Source: Betaproteobacteria bacterium UBA7395 (GTDB lineage: Bacteria > Pseudomonadota > Gammaproteobacteria > Burkholderiales > Rhodocyclaceae). From it: DNA of 5,514 bases. The notes under the pieces were generated by a model that saw only the letters and a list, made by a program, of their open reading frames with translations, had not been told where the DNA came from and ran no database searches. Location: contig DKNF01000257.1 in NCBI GenBank assembly GCA_002470165.1, positions 1 to 5,514 of the forward strand, read 5' to 3'. The translations under genes were made by a program, and so were the position numbers. Of this stretch, positions 1 through 4,401 are shown piece after piece; the first letter of the stretch is position 1, and the number at the start of each line of letters is the position of its first letter.

Positions 1-154
1 ACACAAAATTCCGGACACGCTCAATTGAGGTCAACCGGCCAACGTCCGGATTGGCCGAACTGCTGACTGTGAGGGCGGTGGAGCCGATATTCAATTTCGT
101 AACATCGGGGTCCCCGAACGATACGAAATTGAGTTCGGTGGTCGTGCCCTTCAT
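1..154 (-). CDS. Possible hypothetical protein, 3' end outside window
   Basis: An open minus-strand frame starts at an ATG at 154-152 and stays open to the left edge, giving 51 visible residues beginning MKGTTTELNFVSFGDPDVTK. It lies 22 bp downstream of the helix-turn-helix gene on the same strand. About two thirds of its third codon positions are G or C, which mildly supports coding. I do not recognise the protein and see no domain, signal peptide or membrane segment in the visible part. There is no clear Shine-Dalgarno sequence before the ATG. A large inverted repeat (84-138) lies inside it, so the opposite strand reads a partly similar peptide. The stretch could therefore be non-coding structured DNA instead. 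Confidence 0.38.
   Translation of the reverse strand, partial: MKGTTTELNFVSFGDPDVTKLNIGSTALTVSSSANPDVGRLTSIERVRNFV
84..138. repeat. Nested inverted repeat
   Basis: Eleven-base arms TCAATTTCGTA (91-101) and TACGAAATTGA (122-132) are exact reverse complements. They enclose a second hairpin, TCGGGG-T-CCCCGA (105-117). Four more pairs (84-87 with 135-138) extend the outer stem across a small internal loop. There is no T-tract, so it is not a standard terminator. Further dyads lie just to the left: CGGCCAA/TTGGCCG at 36-42/51-57 and TCCGGAC/GTCCGGA at 10-16/44-50. The role is unknown; candidates are a regulatory RNA structure, a replication or transfer site, or chance within a coding sequence. 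Confidence 0.6.
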
Positions 155-176
155 TTCGATGGCACGAGCACCGAGC

Positions 177-431
177 CTAGTGCATCTGGTTTCTCGGCCG
201 GCCTCTGTTGCGCTTTGTGGGCGCTATCGTTTGGTTTTGAGATTCTTCCTTGAGCCCAAATAGTCTGTCTTGCCAGGCTCGGAATTCCACTGGATGCCAG
301 TACACTCTGCGACCGATTGCTGTCGGCATAGGCAAAGTCCCGTCGCTGATCCAGTAATTAATGGTGCGCATGCTGACAGACAGGAGTTCCGCTGCAAGTT
401 CTTTCGTTACCAACTTCTGAGGCGTGTTCAT
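177..431 (-). CDS. AlpA/excisionase-like helix-turn-helix DNA-binding protein
   Basis: This small protein (84 residues from the ATG at 431-429) has the MerR-superfamily winged-helix pattern of AlpA and phage excisionases. The segment LVTKELAAELLSVSMRTINY at residues 7-26 forms the helix-turn-helix, RTINYWISDG the recognition helix, and IGRRVYWHPVEFRAWQDR the wing and following helix. The C-terminal tail (about residues 66-84) is basic and contains RGRPR, resembling an AT-hook. Family members activate integrase genes or act as recombination directionality factors in prophages and islands, which suits the nearby att scar. It begins shortly after hipA ends (20 bp if an in-frame TTG at 449 is the start, 38 bp from the ATG) and is co-oriented, so read-through from hipBA is possible. 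No convincing ribosome site supports either start. A TATACT hexamer (455-460, minus strand) could be a -10 box but lacks a good -35. Confidence 0.8.
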   Translation of the reverse strand: MNTPQKLVTKELAAELLSVSMRTINYWISDGTLPMPTAIGRRVYWHPVEFRAWQDRLFGLKEESQNQTIAPTKRNRGRPRNQMH

Positions 432-469
432 ATCGATGATGGTGGCCAAAGGTTAGTATAGGCCGACTG

Positions 470-1777
470 TTAGACGATCTGTCTCACCATCTCCTTCACC
501 ACGGTGTGCAGTATCGTCCTCAGGCAACGGGATTCTCCCGTCAGGGTGATGCCCAGTTCAGGCCGCTCTGCAATCAGGCGAGCGTTTTCTGTTTCTACTT
601 CGGCGTAAAGCGCTTCGGTTTCCGGCACGATGCGCTGGTGCAGTTTGTCCAGAAGTCGCGTCGCGGTGCCTTTGCTCAGGTTCAGTGCAGCACCGGCCTC
701 TAGAAGCAAGGGGCGCGTGATATCCGAAAAATGCTGAACGCCCAGAATCGGCCAGGCGAGTTGACTCTGCTCCGGCCAGGCCTTCCTGTCGAAAGCGGGC
801 GAATCGTAGCAGGCAACGCTGAGGAGATCGTAGAACGGCGCGAGTTGTATCCCTTCGTGCGAAACCATGAAGCTCAGGTTTTTCAGGTGAGCATCACTGT
901 TGCCGGTTAAAACGTTGAACACCAGCCAACTGAAGAGTCGGGTGCGCGCCACCGCCGGGCTACGGCAAGCATTGGCCAGGGCGGCTAGATTTTCCATACT
1001 GCCCTGACTATATTTGAAGCTGCGATCCAGCCCCAGCAACTGACAGGCATCGATGACATGGCGGCGTTGCCAGCCATTGCGACCGGAGAAGCGGTCGAAG
1101 CGATCGATCAGATAAATGGGCGAGGGAACGTAACGGCGATGGACGGCGGGAACCTCCAAACCGAGGCGTTTAGCCAGACGCATCACAAACCACTCGTTGA
1201 TGACTGAATGCGGGTAGTCGTCGTCTGGGTGGTCAGGCTTGAGGATGTGGGTGGACGGCGTGCTGCCGGCTGGTTCGTACAATTCTTCGTCCTGAAGCAC
1301 GACGGCGAGCTTGTGCTGCGCACCGGCCAGGGACATGCGTTTGACCGCGCCGTGGGTCAGCGGGGCCTTGGGCAGTTGGCGGATGCGGTTTTCTAGCGCA
1401 TGGTCGGTTAGTGGATGCAGGGGCTCGTCTTCGGGGAGCGGACGCTCAGGCGGAAGCAGGGTGATTGACCCCGCAGACTCCGCACCGTACCAGGCAAGCA
1501 AACCGAAGGCATCCGCTACATCTAGGTCGGCGTCGCCAGCGAGCAAGCGCCGTTGCCCTTCTTCAGGCAGCAGATTGTCGAAATACCATTGAACCGGGCG
1601 CCGCGTTGCGCCATCGAGCAACGGGGCGGTGGTGAGCGGTAGATGGGGGCTGAGGGCAAAGCGCTGACTATCATTGAGCCATGCTTCCGAATACCTGAAG
1701 CTCCACAAGCCGTTGACCTCCCGAAGCGTACCGACTTCAGTCTGATTGATCAGCGCGCGTAATGATCGGTCGTTCAT
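470..1777 (-). CDS. hipA: HipA-family serine/threonine kinase toxin
   Basis: This 435-residue protein is a full-length HipA-type kinase, the toxin of type II HipBA modules. In E. coli, HipA phosphorylates glutamyl-tRNA synthetase and induces growth arrest and persistence; the substrate here is not known. Visible kinase-fold motifs are SLAGAQHKLAV (149-159), whose Ser149 probably corresponds to the autophosphorylated loop serine of E. coli HipA; THILKP with Lys180 for ATP binding; NEWFVMRLAKRLGL (194-207); LIDRFDR (223-229); the catalytic loop NVLTGNSDAHLKNLSF with Asp295 and Asn300; and the metal-binding PFYDLLS with Asp317. All key residues are present, so it should be active. Its ATG overlaps the hipB stop by 4 bp (ATGA), implying translational coupling that keeps the toxin level tied to the antitoxin. 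Only a weak ribosome site precedes it. Family assignment is firm; the cellular target is inferred only by analogy. Confidence 0.95.
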   Translation of the reverse strand: MNDRSLRALINQTEVGTLREVNGLWSFRYSEAWLNDSQRFALSPHLPLTTAPLLDGATRRPVQWYFDNLLPEEGQRRLLAGDADLDVADAFGLLAWYGAESAGSITLLPPERPLPEDEPLHPLTDHALENRIRQLPKAPLTHGAVKRMSLAGAQHKLAVVLQDEELYEPAGSTPSTHILKPDHPDDDYPHSVINEWFVMRLAKRLGLEVPAVHRRYVPSPIYLIDRFDRFSGRNGWQRRHVIDACQLLGLDRSFKYSQGSMENLAALANACRSPAVARTRLFSWLVFNVLTGNSDAHLKNLSFMVSHEGIQLAPFYDLLSVACYDSPAFDRKAWPEQSQLAWPILGVQHFSDITRPLLLEAGAALNLSKGTATRLLDKLHQRIVPETEALYAEVETENARLIAERPELGITLTGESRCLRTILHTVVKEMVRQIV

Positions 1778-2040
1778 GACGGCTCTTCGGGGGCGGTCGG
1801 CGATTTGATGTAGGGGGCGACGCTGTCTGGTACGTCTATCGTGACCCGAATCCCCAAGCCTTCGAGCACTTGGAAGAGTTTTCCCCAGCGGACCGAGTCG
1901 CTGCCGCGCTCGATTTTCCCCAGGAAGTTCTCGCTGACGCCAATACTCCCGGCGGCATCGTCTTGCCGTATCTTCTGGGCCTTACGGGTGGCGCGGACGA
2001 TCTGGCCGAGTTCGGCGGCGCTGGCGATGGGTATCTTCAT
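1774..2040 (-). CDS. hipB: HipB-like Xre-family antitoxin and autorepressor
   Basis: This 88-residue Cro/C1-type DNA-binding protein is the antitoxin partner of the adjacent HipA. The helix-turn-helix spans about residues 11-65: LGQIVRATRK, the scaffold helix RQDDAAGSIGVS (25-36), the recognition helix ENFLGKIERG (37-46) and WGKLFQVLEGLGI. A short Pro/Glu-rich tail (71-88) follows. HipB proteins bind HipA and repress their own promoter. The ATG at 2040-2038 is chosen because GAGGA (2051-2047, minus strand) sits 6 nt before it; an in-frame TTG at 2046 would abut that site with no spacing. The stop overlaps the hipA start by 4 bp. Three palindromes at 50-bp intervals lie directly upstream, the nearest overlapping the ribosome site, which fits autoregulation. 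Confidence 0.9.
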   Translation of the reverse strand: MKIPIASAAELGQIVRATRKAQKIRQDDAAGSIGVSENFLGKIERGSDSVRWGKLFQVLEGLGIRVTIDVPDSVAPYIKSPTAPEEPS

Positions 2041-2045
2041 GTTCA

Positions 2046-2065
2046 ATCCTCATGTTTGCAAGGAT
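2046..2065. promoter_or_regulatory. Candidate HipB operator, site A
   Basis: ATCCTC-N8-AAGGAT forms a palindrome matching at five of six arm positions. It lies in the hipB leader and its left arm, read on the minus strand, supplies the GAGGA ribosome site of hipB. A repressor bound here would block both initiation and the leader. The arms resemble the E. coli HipB operator half-sites (TATCC/GGATA), but the gap between ATCC and GGAT is 12 bp here rather than 8 bp. Confidence 0.7.
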
Positions 2066-2092
2066 TTTGCGTCAGGATGCCAAGGTATGCAA
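2064..2092 (-). promoter_or_regulatory. Candidate hipBA promoter
   Basis: On the minus strand TTGCAT (2092-2087) and CAAAAT (2069-2064) are separated by 17 bp, a weak sigma-70-like pair about 25 bp upstream of the hipB ATG. It sits between operator-like sites B and A, an arrangement that would allow repression by a HipB/HipA complex. The hexamers match consensus poorly (3/6 and 4/6), so the assignment rests mainly on position. Confidence 0.4.
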
Positions 2093-2095
2093 TGA

Positions 2096-2115
2096 ATCCT
2101 TAGCATCGTGCGGAT
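2096..2115. promoter_or_regulatory. Candidate HipB operator, site B
   Basis: ATCCTT-N8-GCGGAT is the most degenerate member of the palindrome family. It starts exactly 50 bp from site A and 50 bp from site C. Its core ends in ATCGT, as in sites C and D. It lies just upstream of the candidate hipBA -35 hexamer. Confidence 0.6.
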
Positions 2116-2119
2116 TATT

Positions 2120-2363
2120 TTTTGTTGCCGCTGACTTTTCGGTGTATCCTCGCAATCGTGAGGATTTCTTTGGGGGCGCTGTGGCGATGTTTGATTTATC
2201 CGTTCAGAATAAATGCGAGATGAATACAAATATGCCATTGGTGCAAAGATTTTGGCGGCAATCGTGCGTCAATCCGGCAAAAAAGTACTGCTTTTTGTTG
2301 CACGCACCTGCACATTGCTGCACAATAGAATCATGATTTTTAATGGTTTTTGTTTTGTTGCCG
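2120..2363 (+). repeat. Short direct repeats beside the att scar (TTTTGTTGC and TGCAC)
   Basis: The gene-free stretch between the hip operators and the tRNA fragment is AT-richer than its surroundings. It holds three same-strand copies of TTTTGTTGC (2120-2128, 2293-2301, 2353-2361), two of them extended to TTTTGTTGCCG. It also has three TGCAC pentamers exactly 10 bp apart (2299-2303, 2309-2313, 2319-2323), so they lie on the same face of the helix. Short repeats next to an att core are typical of arm-type integrase or excisionase binding sites, but that role is inferred. I see no credible gene in 2166-2388. Confidence 0.45.
2146..2165. promoter_or_regulatory. Candidate HipB operator, site C
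   Basis: ATCCTC-N8-GAGGAT has perfect 6-bp arms, with core GCAATCGT. It is the distal site of the three upstream of hipB. Site E, on the far side of the tRNA scar, carries the same core in reverse orientation and matches C at 18 of 20 positions, so the similarity goes beyond the palindromic arms. Confidence 0.72.
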
Positions 2364-2387
2364 TGCAGCAAAAATTGGCTAAAACGG

Positions 2388-2433
2388 GTTCGGGACGCAG
2401 GGGTCGCATGTTCGAATCCTGTCACTCCGACCA
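2388..2433 (+). pseudogene. 3' fragment of tRNA-Pro(CGG), likely attR
   Basis: The sequence matches a proline tRNA from the anticodon loop to the 3' CCA. It shows loop TTCGGGA (2389-2395, anticodon CGG), variable region, T-loop TTCGAAT (2411-2417), acceptor strand CACTCCG, discriminator A and encoded CCA. Spacing fits standard numbering from position 32 to 76. The 5' half is absent: the bases before the loop pair poorly with the 3' anticodon strand and there is no D-arm or 5' acceptor strand. The T-stem also has a mismatch (T2409, where G is expected). It cannot encode a working tRNA. Such 3' fragments arise when an element integrates by site-specific recombination into a tRNA gene and restores the intact copy at its other end, here predicted to lie left of the window. 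Confidence 0.85.
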
Positions 2434-2447
2434 ATTTACTGCTAAGA

Positions 2448-2487
2448 AAACGAAAAAAGCCTTGATTATTCAAGGCTTTTTTCGTTT
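2448..2487. terminator. Strong bidirectional intrinsic terminator
   Basis: A perfect 18-bp stem (2448-2465 with 2470-2487) closes a TTAT loop. Its core GCCTTGA/TCAAGGC is flanked by A6 and T6 runs, so it can terminate transcription from either side. On the plus strand it is placed to end the original tRNA-Pro transcript. On the minus strand it would stop transcripts arriving from parE and separate them from hipBA. Confidence 0.9.
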
Positions 2488-2594
2488 CTACGGCGCCTTT
2501 CGGATTACCTATCCATCTCCCCGCTTGGGTTATGAGGTTCGACTCTGACTGTCTCTCATCAGACTATCGCGGGTGGTATTCGTCCCCAAGGTTA

Positions 2595-2614
2595 ATCCTC
2601 ATGATCGTGAGGAT
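2595..2614. promoter_or_regulatory. HipB-type operator copy, site D
   Basis: ATCCTC-N8-GAGGAT has perfect arms, extended to 7 bp by A2594/T2615. It differs from site C at only three core positions. It lies right of the tRNA scar and terminator, about 550 bp from the hipB start, in a stretch (2490-2684) that otherwise shows no gene. Confidence 0.7.
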
Positions 2615-2617
2615 TGT

Positions 2618-2644
2618 TTGGCATGGCGCCTGACGACGTATAAA
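2618..2644 (+). promoter_or_regulatory. Possible orphan promoter between sites D and E
   Basis: TTGGCA (2618-2623) and TATAAA (2639-2644) lie 15 bp apart on the plus strand, bracketed by sites D and E. Relative to the upstream palindrome, the TTG of the -35 falls at the same offset as in the hipBA promoter. The 15-bp spacer is short for sigma-70. Transcription would run antisense into parE, and I see no plus-strand gene there. It may be vestigial. Confidence 0.35.
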
Positions 2645-2664
2645 TTCCTCACGATTGCAAGGAT
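2645..2664. promoter_or_regulatory. HipB-type operator copy, site E
   Basis: TTCCTC-N8-AAGGAT starts exactly 50 bp after site D. Read on the minus strand it matches site C at 18 of 20 positions, including the whole GCAATCGT core. It ends 20 bp from the parE stop codon. Confidence 0.65.
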
Positions 2665-2684
2665 CTACCTGTCGAAGTCTCTCA

Positions 2685-2969
2685 TTAAGCGGGGAATTTC
2701 TTCCTCGTGTGTACCACGTTGAGTACAACGATCGTTTCTTCTCGTATTTGGACGAAAACGATGTACGGGAGCTTGTTGACCACCAATTCTCGGGCTCCGG
2801 GAACTCGCGCACTTTCTCGAATCCGTTCCGGATAGGGGGGCAGCGATTCGATTTCGCCGACGATCCTTTTTTCTACCGCTTCCGCTACCCGCGGGCTGGC
2901 TTCGAGGTAGTAATAGGCCAGAATTTCCTCAAGGTCGCCGAGAGCCTCGTCGGTCCAGAGTATCCGCAT
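2685..2969 (-). CDS. ParE/RelE-superfamily toxin
   Basis: This 94-residue protein has the compact ParE/RelE fold pattern: an N-terminal WTDEALGDLEEILAYY helix, a second helix around residues 27-44, then the characteristic strands RVPGARELVV (55-64), LPYIVFV (67-73) and VVHTRKKFP (85-93). The RVPG-RELV and PYIV signatures are closer to ParE than to mRNA-cutting RelE proteins. ParE toxins inhibit DNA gyrase, RelE toxins cleave mRNA at the ribosome, and the sequence alone does not settle the target. The length is normal and the gene looks intact. Its ATG lies 2 bp after the antitoxin stop with no clear ribosome site of its own, so translation is probably coupled to the antitoxin. The bidirectional terminator at 2448-2487 is the first downstream stop signal. 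Confidence 0.88.
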   Translation of the reverse strand: MRILWTDEALGDLEEILAYYYLEASPRVAEAVEKRIVGEIESLPPYPERIRESARVPGARELVVNKLPYIVFVQIREETIVVLNVVHTRKKFPA

Positions 2970-2971
2970 CG

Positions 2972-3283
2972 TTACACGGTTTTTTTGATGCGGGATTCCA
3001 AACGGCCCTTCAGGCGTGCCATCGCGTCGGCGTGCTCGTGCAGCGTGCTTGTCCCGTTAGCGACCTGGGCCATGGTTTTCGACACTTTCCCAAATAACCA
3101 TTCCTCGTATCCGGATTCCTTCTCGATGAAAAAATCGGCGAAGAGCGTATCTTTGGCATCTTCAAGCGAGAGCATGATTCCTACGGGGCGGTCGTTCTTG
3201 GTAACGACCACGGGCTCGCGTCGTGCCGAGTCGAGGAATTCTCCGAAGTGATTCTTGGCATCCCGGGCGGTCATGACTTTCAT
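2972..3283 (-). CDS. Phd/YefM-family antitoxin
   Basis: This 103-residue protein begins MKVMTARDAKNHFGEFLDSA, the N-terminal DNA-binding signature of Phd/YefM antitoxins, followed by REPVVVTKNDRPVGIMLSLE (residues 23-42). The C-terminal half, rich in charged residues, should wrap and neutralise the toxin encoded immediately downstream. Family members also repress their own operon, with the toxin as co-repressor. The ATG at 3283-3281 is preferred over an in-frame ATG at 3289. The ribosome site AAGAGGG (3296-3290, minus strand) is about 7 nt from the former and directly abuts the latter, and the chosen start matches the family's N-terminus. The upstream promoter overlaps a 24-bp palindrome. Pairing a Phd-type antitoxin with a ParE-type toxin is a known combination. 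Confidence 0.88.
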   Translation of the reverse strand: MKVMTARDAKNHFGEFLDSARREPVVVTKNDRPVGIMLSLEDAKDTLFADFFIEKESGYEEWLFGKVSKTMAQVANGTSTLHEHADAMARLKGRLESRIKKTV

Positions 3284-3313
3284 TTTCATCCCTCTTGGAA
3301 CTGGAGTCTCATG

Positions 3314-3337
3314 TGTCCATTGTAGCTACTATGGACA
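3314..3337. promoter_or_regulatory. Autoregulatory operator of the phd-parE module
   Basis: A 24-bp near-perfect palindrome has arms TGTCCAT/ATGGACA around a central GTAGCTAC. Eleven of twelve pairs match, the exception being T3321/T3330. It covers the -10 box and spacer of the antitoxin promoter. A third half-site, TGGACA, recurs at 3340-3345, 8 bp from the one at 3332-3337, suggesting room for a second bound dimer over the -35. Confidence 0.75.
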
Positions 3338-3346
3338 TTTGGACAA
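3319..3346 (-). promoter_or_regulatory. Promoter of the phd-parE module
   Basis: On the minus strand TTGTCC (3346-3341) and TACAAT (3324-3319) are separated by 16 bp, giving a good sigma-70-like promoter. The start point would lie near 3312, leaving a leader of roughly 25-30 nt before the antitoxin ATG. The overlap with the palindrome at 3314-3337 explains how the antitoxin would shut it off. Confidence 0.7.
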
Positions 3347-3390
3347 GTGGGCAGTCCGGCTGATTTGATCGCGAGGATATTCAGGCAGGC

Positions 3391-4335
3391 CTACGCCGTT
3401 CGCGGCAGGTAGTGATCGAATTCCTGGATCAGCGCCGGGGCGGTTTCGTCGAGCAGGAAGTTGCGGAAGTTCATGCCGGCCGGCATCAGGCGTTTGGCGT
3501 TCATGTGCACCACGTACCAGGTGCGTTCGATCGGGGTGCCGATCACGTCGAGCAGGCTGACTTCGGCGGTTTTCAGTTCCAGCGGCAGGGTGTGCAGCGA
3601 CAGCAGGCTGATGCCCATGCCGGCCATGACCGCCTGCTTGATCGTTTCGTTGCTGCCCATGCTGATCGTCCGTGCCGGCGTGAACAAGTGGTTCTTGAAC
3701 ATTTCCTCGGCGACGCGCCGGGAGCCCGAGCCTTCCTCGCGCAGCAGGAAGGTTTCCTGACGCAGTTCGTGCAGTTCGAAGCGGCGCGCCGTGCGCAGCG
3801 GATGGTCGGCCGGGGCGACCAGCACGTACGGGTGGCGGGCCATCGGTTCGCCGTGGGCGTCGATTTCGACCGGGATACGGCCCATGATCGCCAGGTCGAT
3901 GGCGTTGTCCTGCAGCTTCTGCAACAACAGTTCGCGGTTGCCGACGGTGAACTGGACGTCGATGCCGGGATGCGCCTGGGCAAACTTGGCCAGCAGGCGC
4001 GGCATGAAATACTTGGCGGTACTGACCAGTCCGACCGATATCTGCCCGGTTTCGGCGCCGGCCAGCGCCTGCAGGCTGGCTTCGGCATCCTTGATTTCGC
4101 CGAGGATGCGCAAGGCGTGATGTACCAGCAGCTCGCCGGCACCCGTCAGGGCGACGCCGCGACCCATGCGCTCGAACAGCGGCAAGCCGACGTTGTCCTC
4201 GAGCTGCTTCAATTGCATGGATACCGCCGGTGGCGTCAGGTGCAGCTCTTCTGCGGCGCGGGCATAGCTCAGATGGCGGGCGGCGACGACGAAGATCTGC
4301 AATTGGCGCAGGGTCAGGTTGCGGACAAAGTTCAT
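3391..4335 (-). CDS. cbbR: LysR-type transcriptional regulator, CbbR-like
   Basis: This 314-residue protein (from the ATG at 4335) has a LysR N-terminal winged helix-turn-helix at about 7-66. It starts LTLRQLQIFVVAARHLSYAR, with recognition helix PPAVSMQLKQLE and GRGVALTGAGELL. A periplasmic-binding-like effector domain follows (about 95-300). The segment SNETIKQAVMAGMGISLLS (228-246) is characteristic of CbbR, the activator of Calvin-cycle (rubisco) operons that senses metabolites such as RuBP, PEP or NADPH depending on species. The neighbouring cbbO-like gene supports this. It is co-oriented and lies 66 bp downstream of cbbO from this start. In-frame ATGs at 4356 and 4392 would shorten the gap, the latter to 9 bp. 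No start has a good ribosome site; 4335 is chosen because LysR helix-turn-helix domains usually begin within ten residues of the N-terminus. Confidence 0.88.
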   Translation of the reverse strand: MNFVRNLTLRQLQIFVVAARHLSYARAAEELHLTPPAVSMQLKQLEDNVGLPLFERMGRGVALTGAGELLVHHALRILGEIKDAEASLQALAGAETGQISVGLVSTAKYFMPRLLAKFAQAHPGIDVQFTVGNRELLLQKLQDNAIDLAIMGRIPVEIDAHGEPMARHPYVLVAPADHPLRTARRFELHELRQETFLLREEGSGSRRVAEEMFKNHLFTPARTISMGSNETIKQAVMAGMGISLLSLHTLPLELKTAEVSLLDVIGTPIERTWYVVHMNAKRLMPAGMNFRNFLLDETAPALIQEFDHYLPRTA

Positions 4336-4363
4336 TGGTCGATGAAGTGTTTCCATGAATCGT

Positions 4364-4377
4364 TCAGGTTTTCCTGA
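4364..4377. repeat. Small inverted repeat between cbbO and cbbR
   Basis: TCAGG-TTTT-CCTGA forms a perfect 5-bp stem just upstream of the preferred cbbR start. It lacks a T-tract, so it is a poor terminator. It could be a weak processing or attenuation hairpin, or chance. Confidence 0.3.
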
Positions 4378-4401
4378 CTCTAGGCGGCGCATCGGCGGGC
4401 G

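Larger units (their letters stand above)
1..2433. mobile_element. Right end of a putative tRNA-Pro-integrated element
   Basis: The right boundary is inferred from the tRNA 3' fragment. Because that fragment is followed by a terminator suited to the original tRNA, the inserted DNA should lie to its left, covering hipBA, the AlpA-like gene and the partial gene at the edge. AlpA-like regulators and toxin-antitoxin pairs are common cargo of integrative elements. No integrase is visible; in this class it is usually beside the intact tRNA at the other end. The left boundary is outside the window. Confidence 0.55.

Noticed and set aside
51..263. Plus-strand frame at the left edge
   Set aside because: Starts at a TTG without a ribosome site and runs antisense to the helix-turn-helix gene; its partial similarity to the minus-strand peptide comes from the inverted repeat.
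2046..2165. 20-bp repeats with 30-bp spacers suggesting a small CRISPR array
   Set aside because: The units are imperfect palindromes, only three plus two copies, directly upstream of an Xre-type regulator and placed around promoter elements; operators explain them better, and no cas gene is present.
2388..2433. A functional tRNA-Pro gene
   Set aside because: No 5' acceptor strand, D-arm or 5' anticodon strand precedes the fragment, and the remaining T-stem has a mismatch.
2204..2473. Minus-strand open frame reading GVTGFEHATPASRTRF
   Set aside because: This is the well-known spurious translation of the complement of a tRNA 3' end, running through the tRNA-Pro fragment and terminator; not a gene.
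2655..3251. Plus-strand frame opposite parE and phd
   Set aside because: Antisense shadow of two clear toxin-antitoxin genes, with no domain and no proper start context.
3359..3378. A sixth HipB-type site near GCGAGGAT
   Set aside because: Only the right arm matches (TGATCGC-GAGGAT resembles site D); the left arm position holds no ATCC, so it is at most a half-site.
3412..4377. Long plus-strand frame opposite cbbR
   Set aside because: A GC-rich antisense shadow; its peptide is full of Q, H, V and D runs with no recognisable domain, while the minus strand encodes a clear LysR protein.
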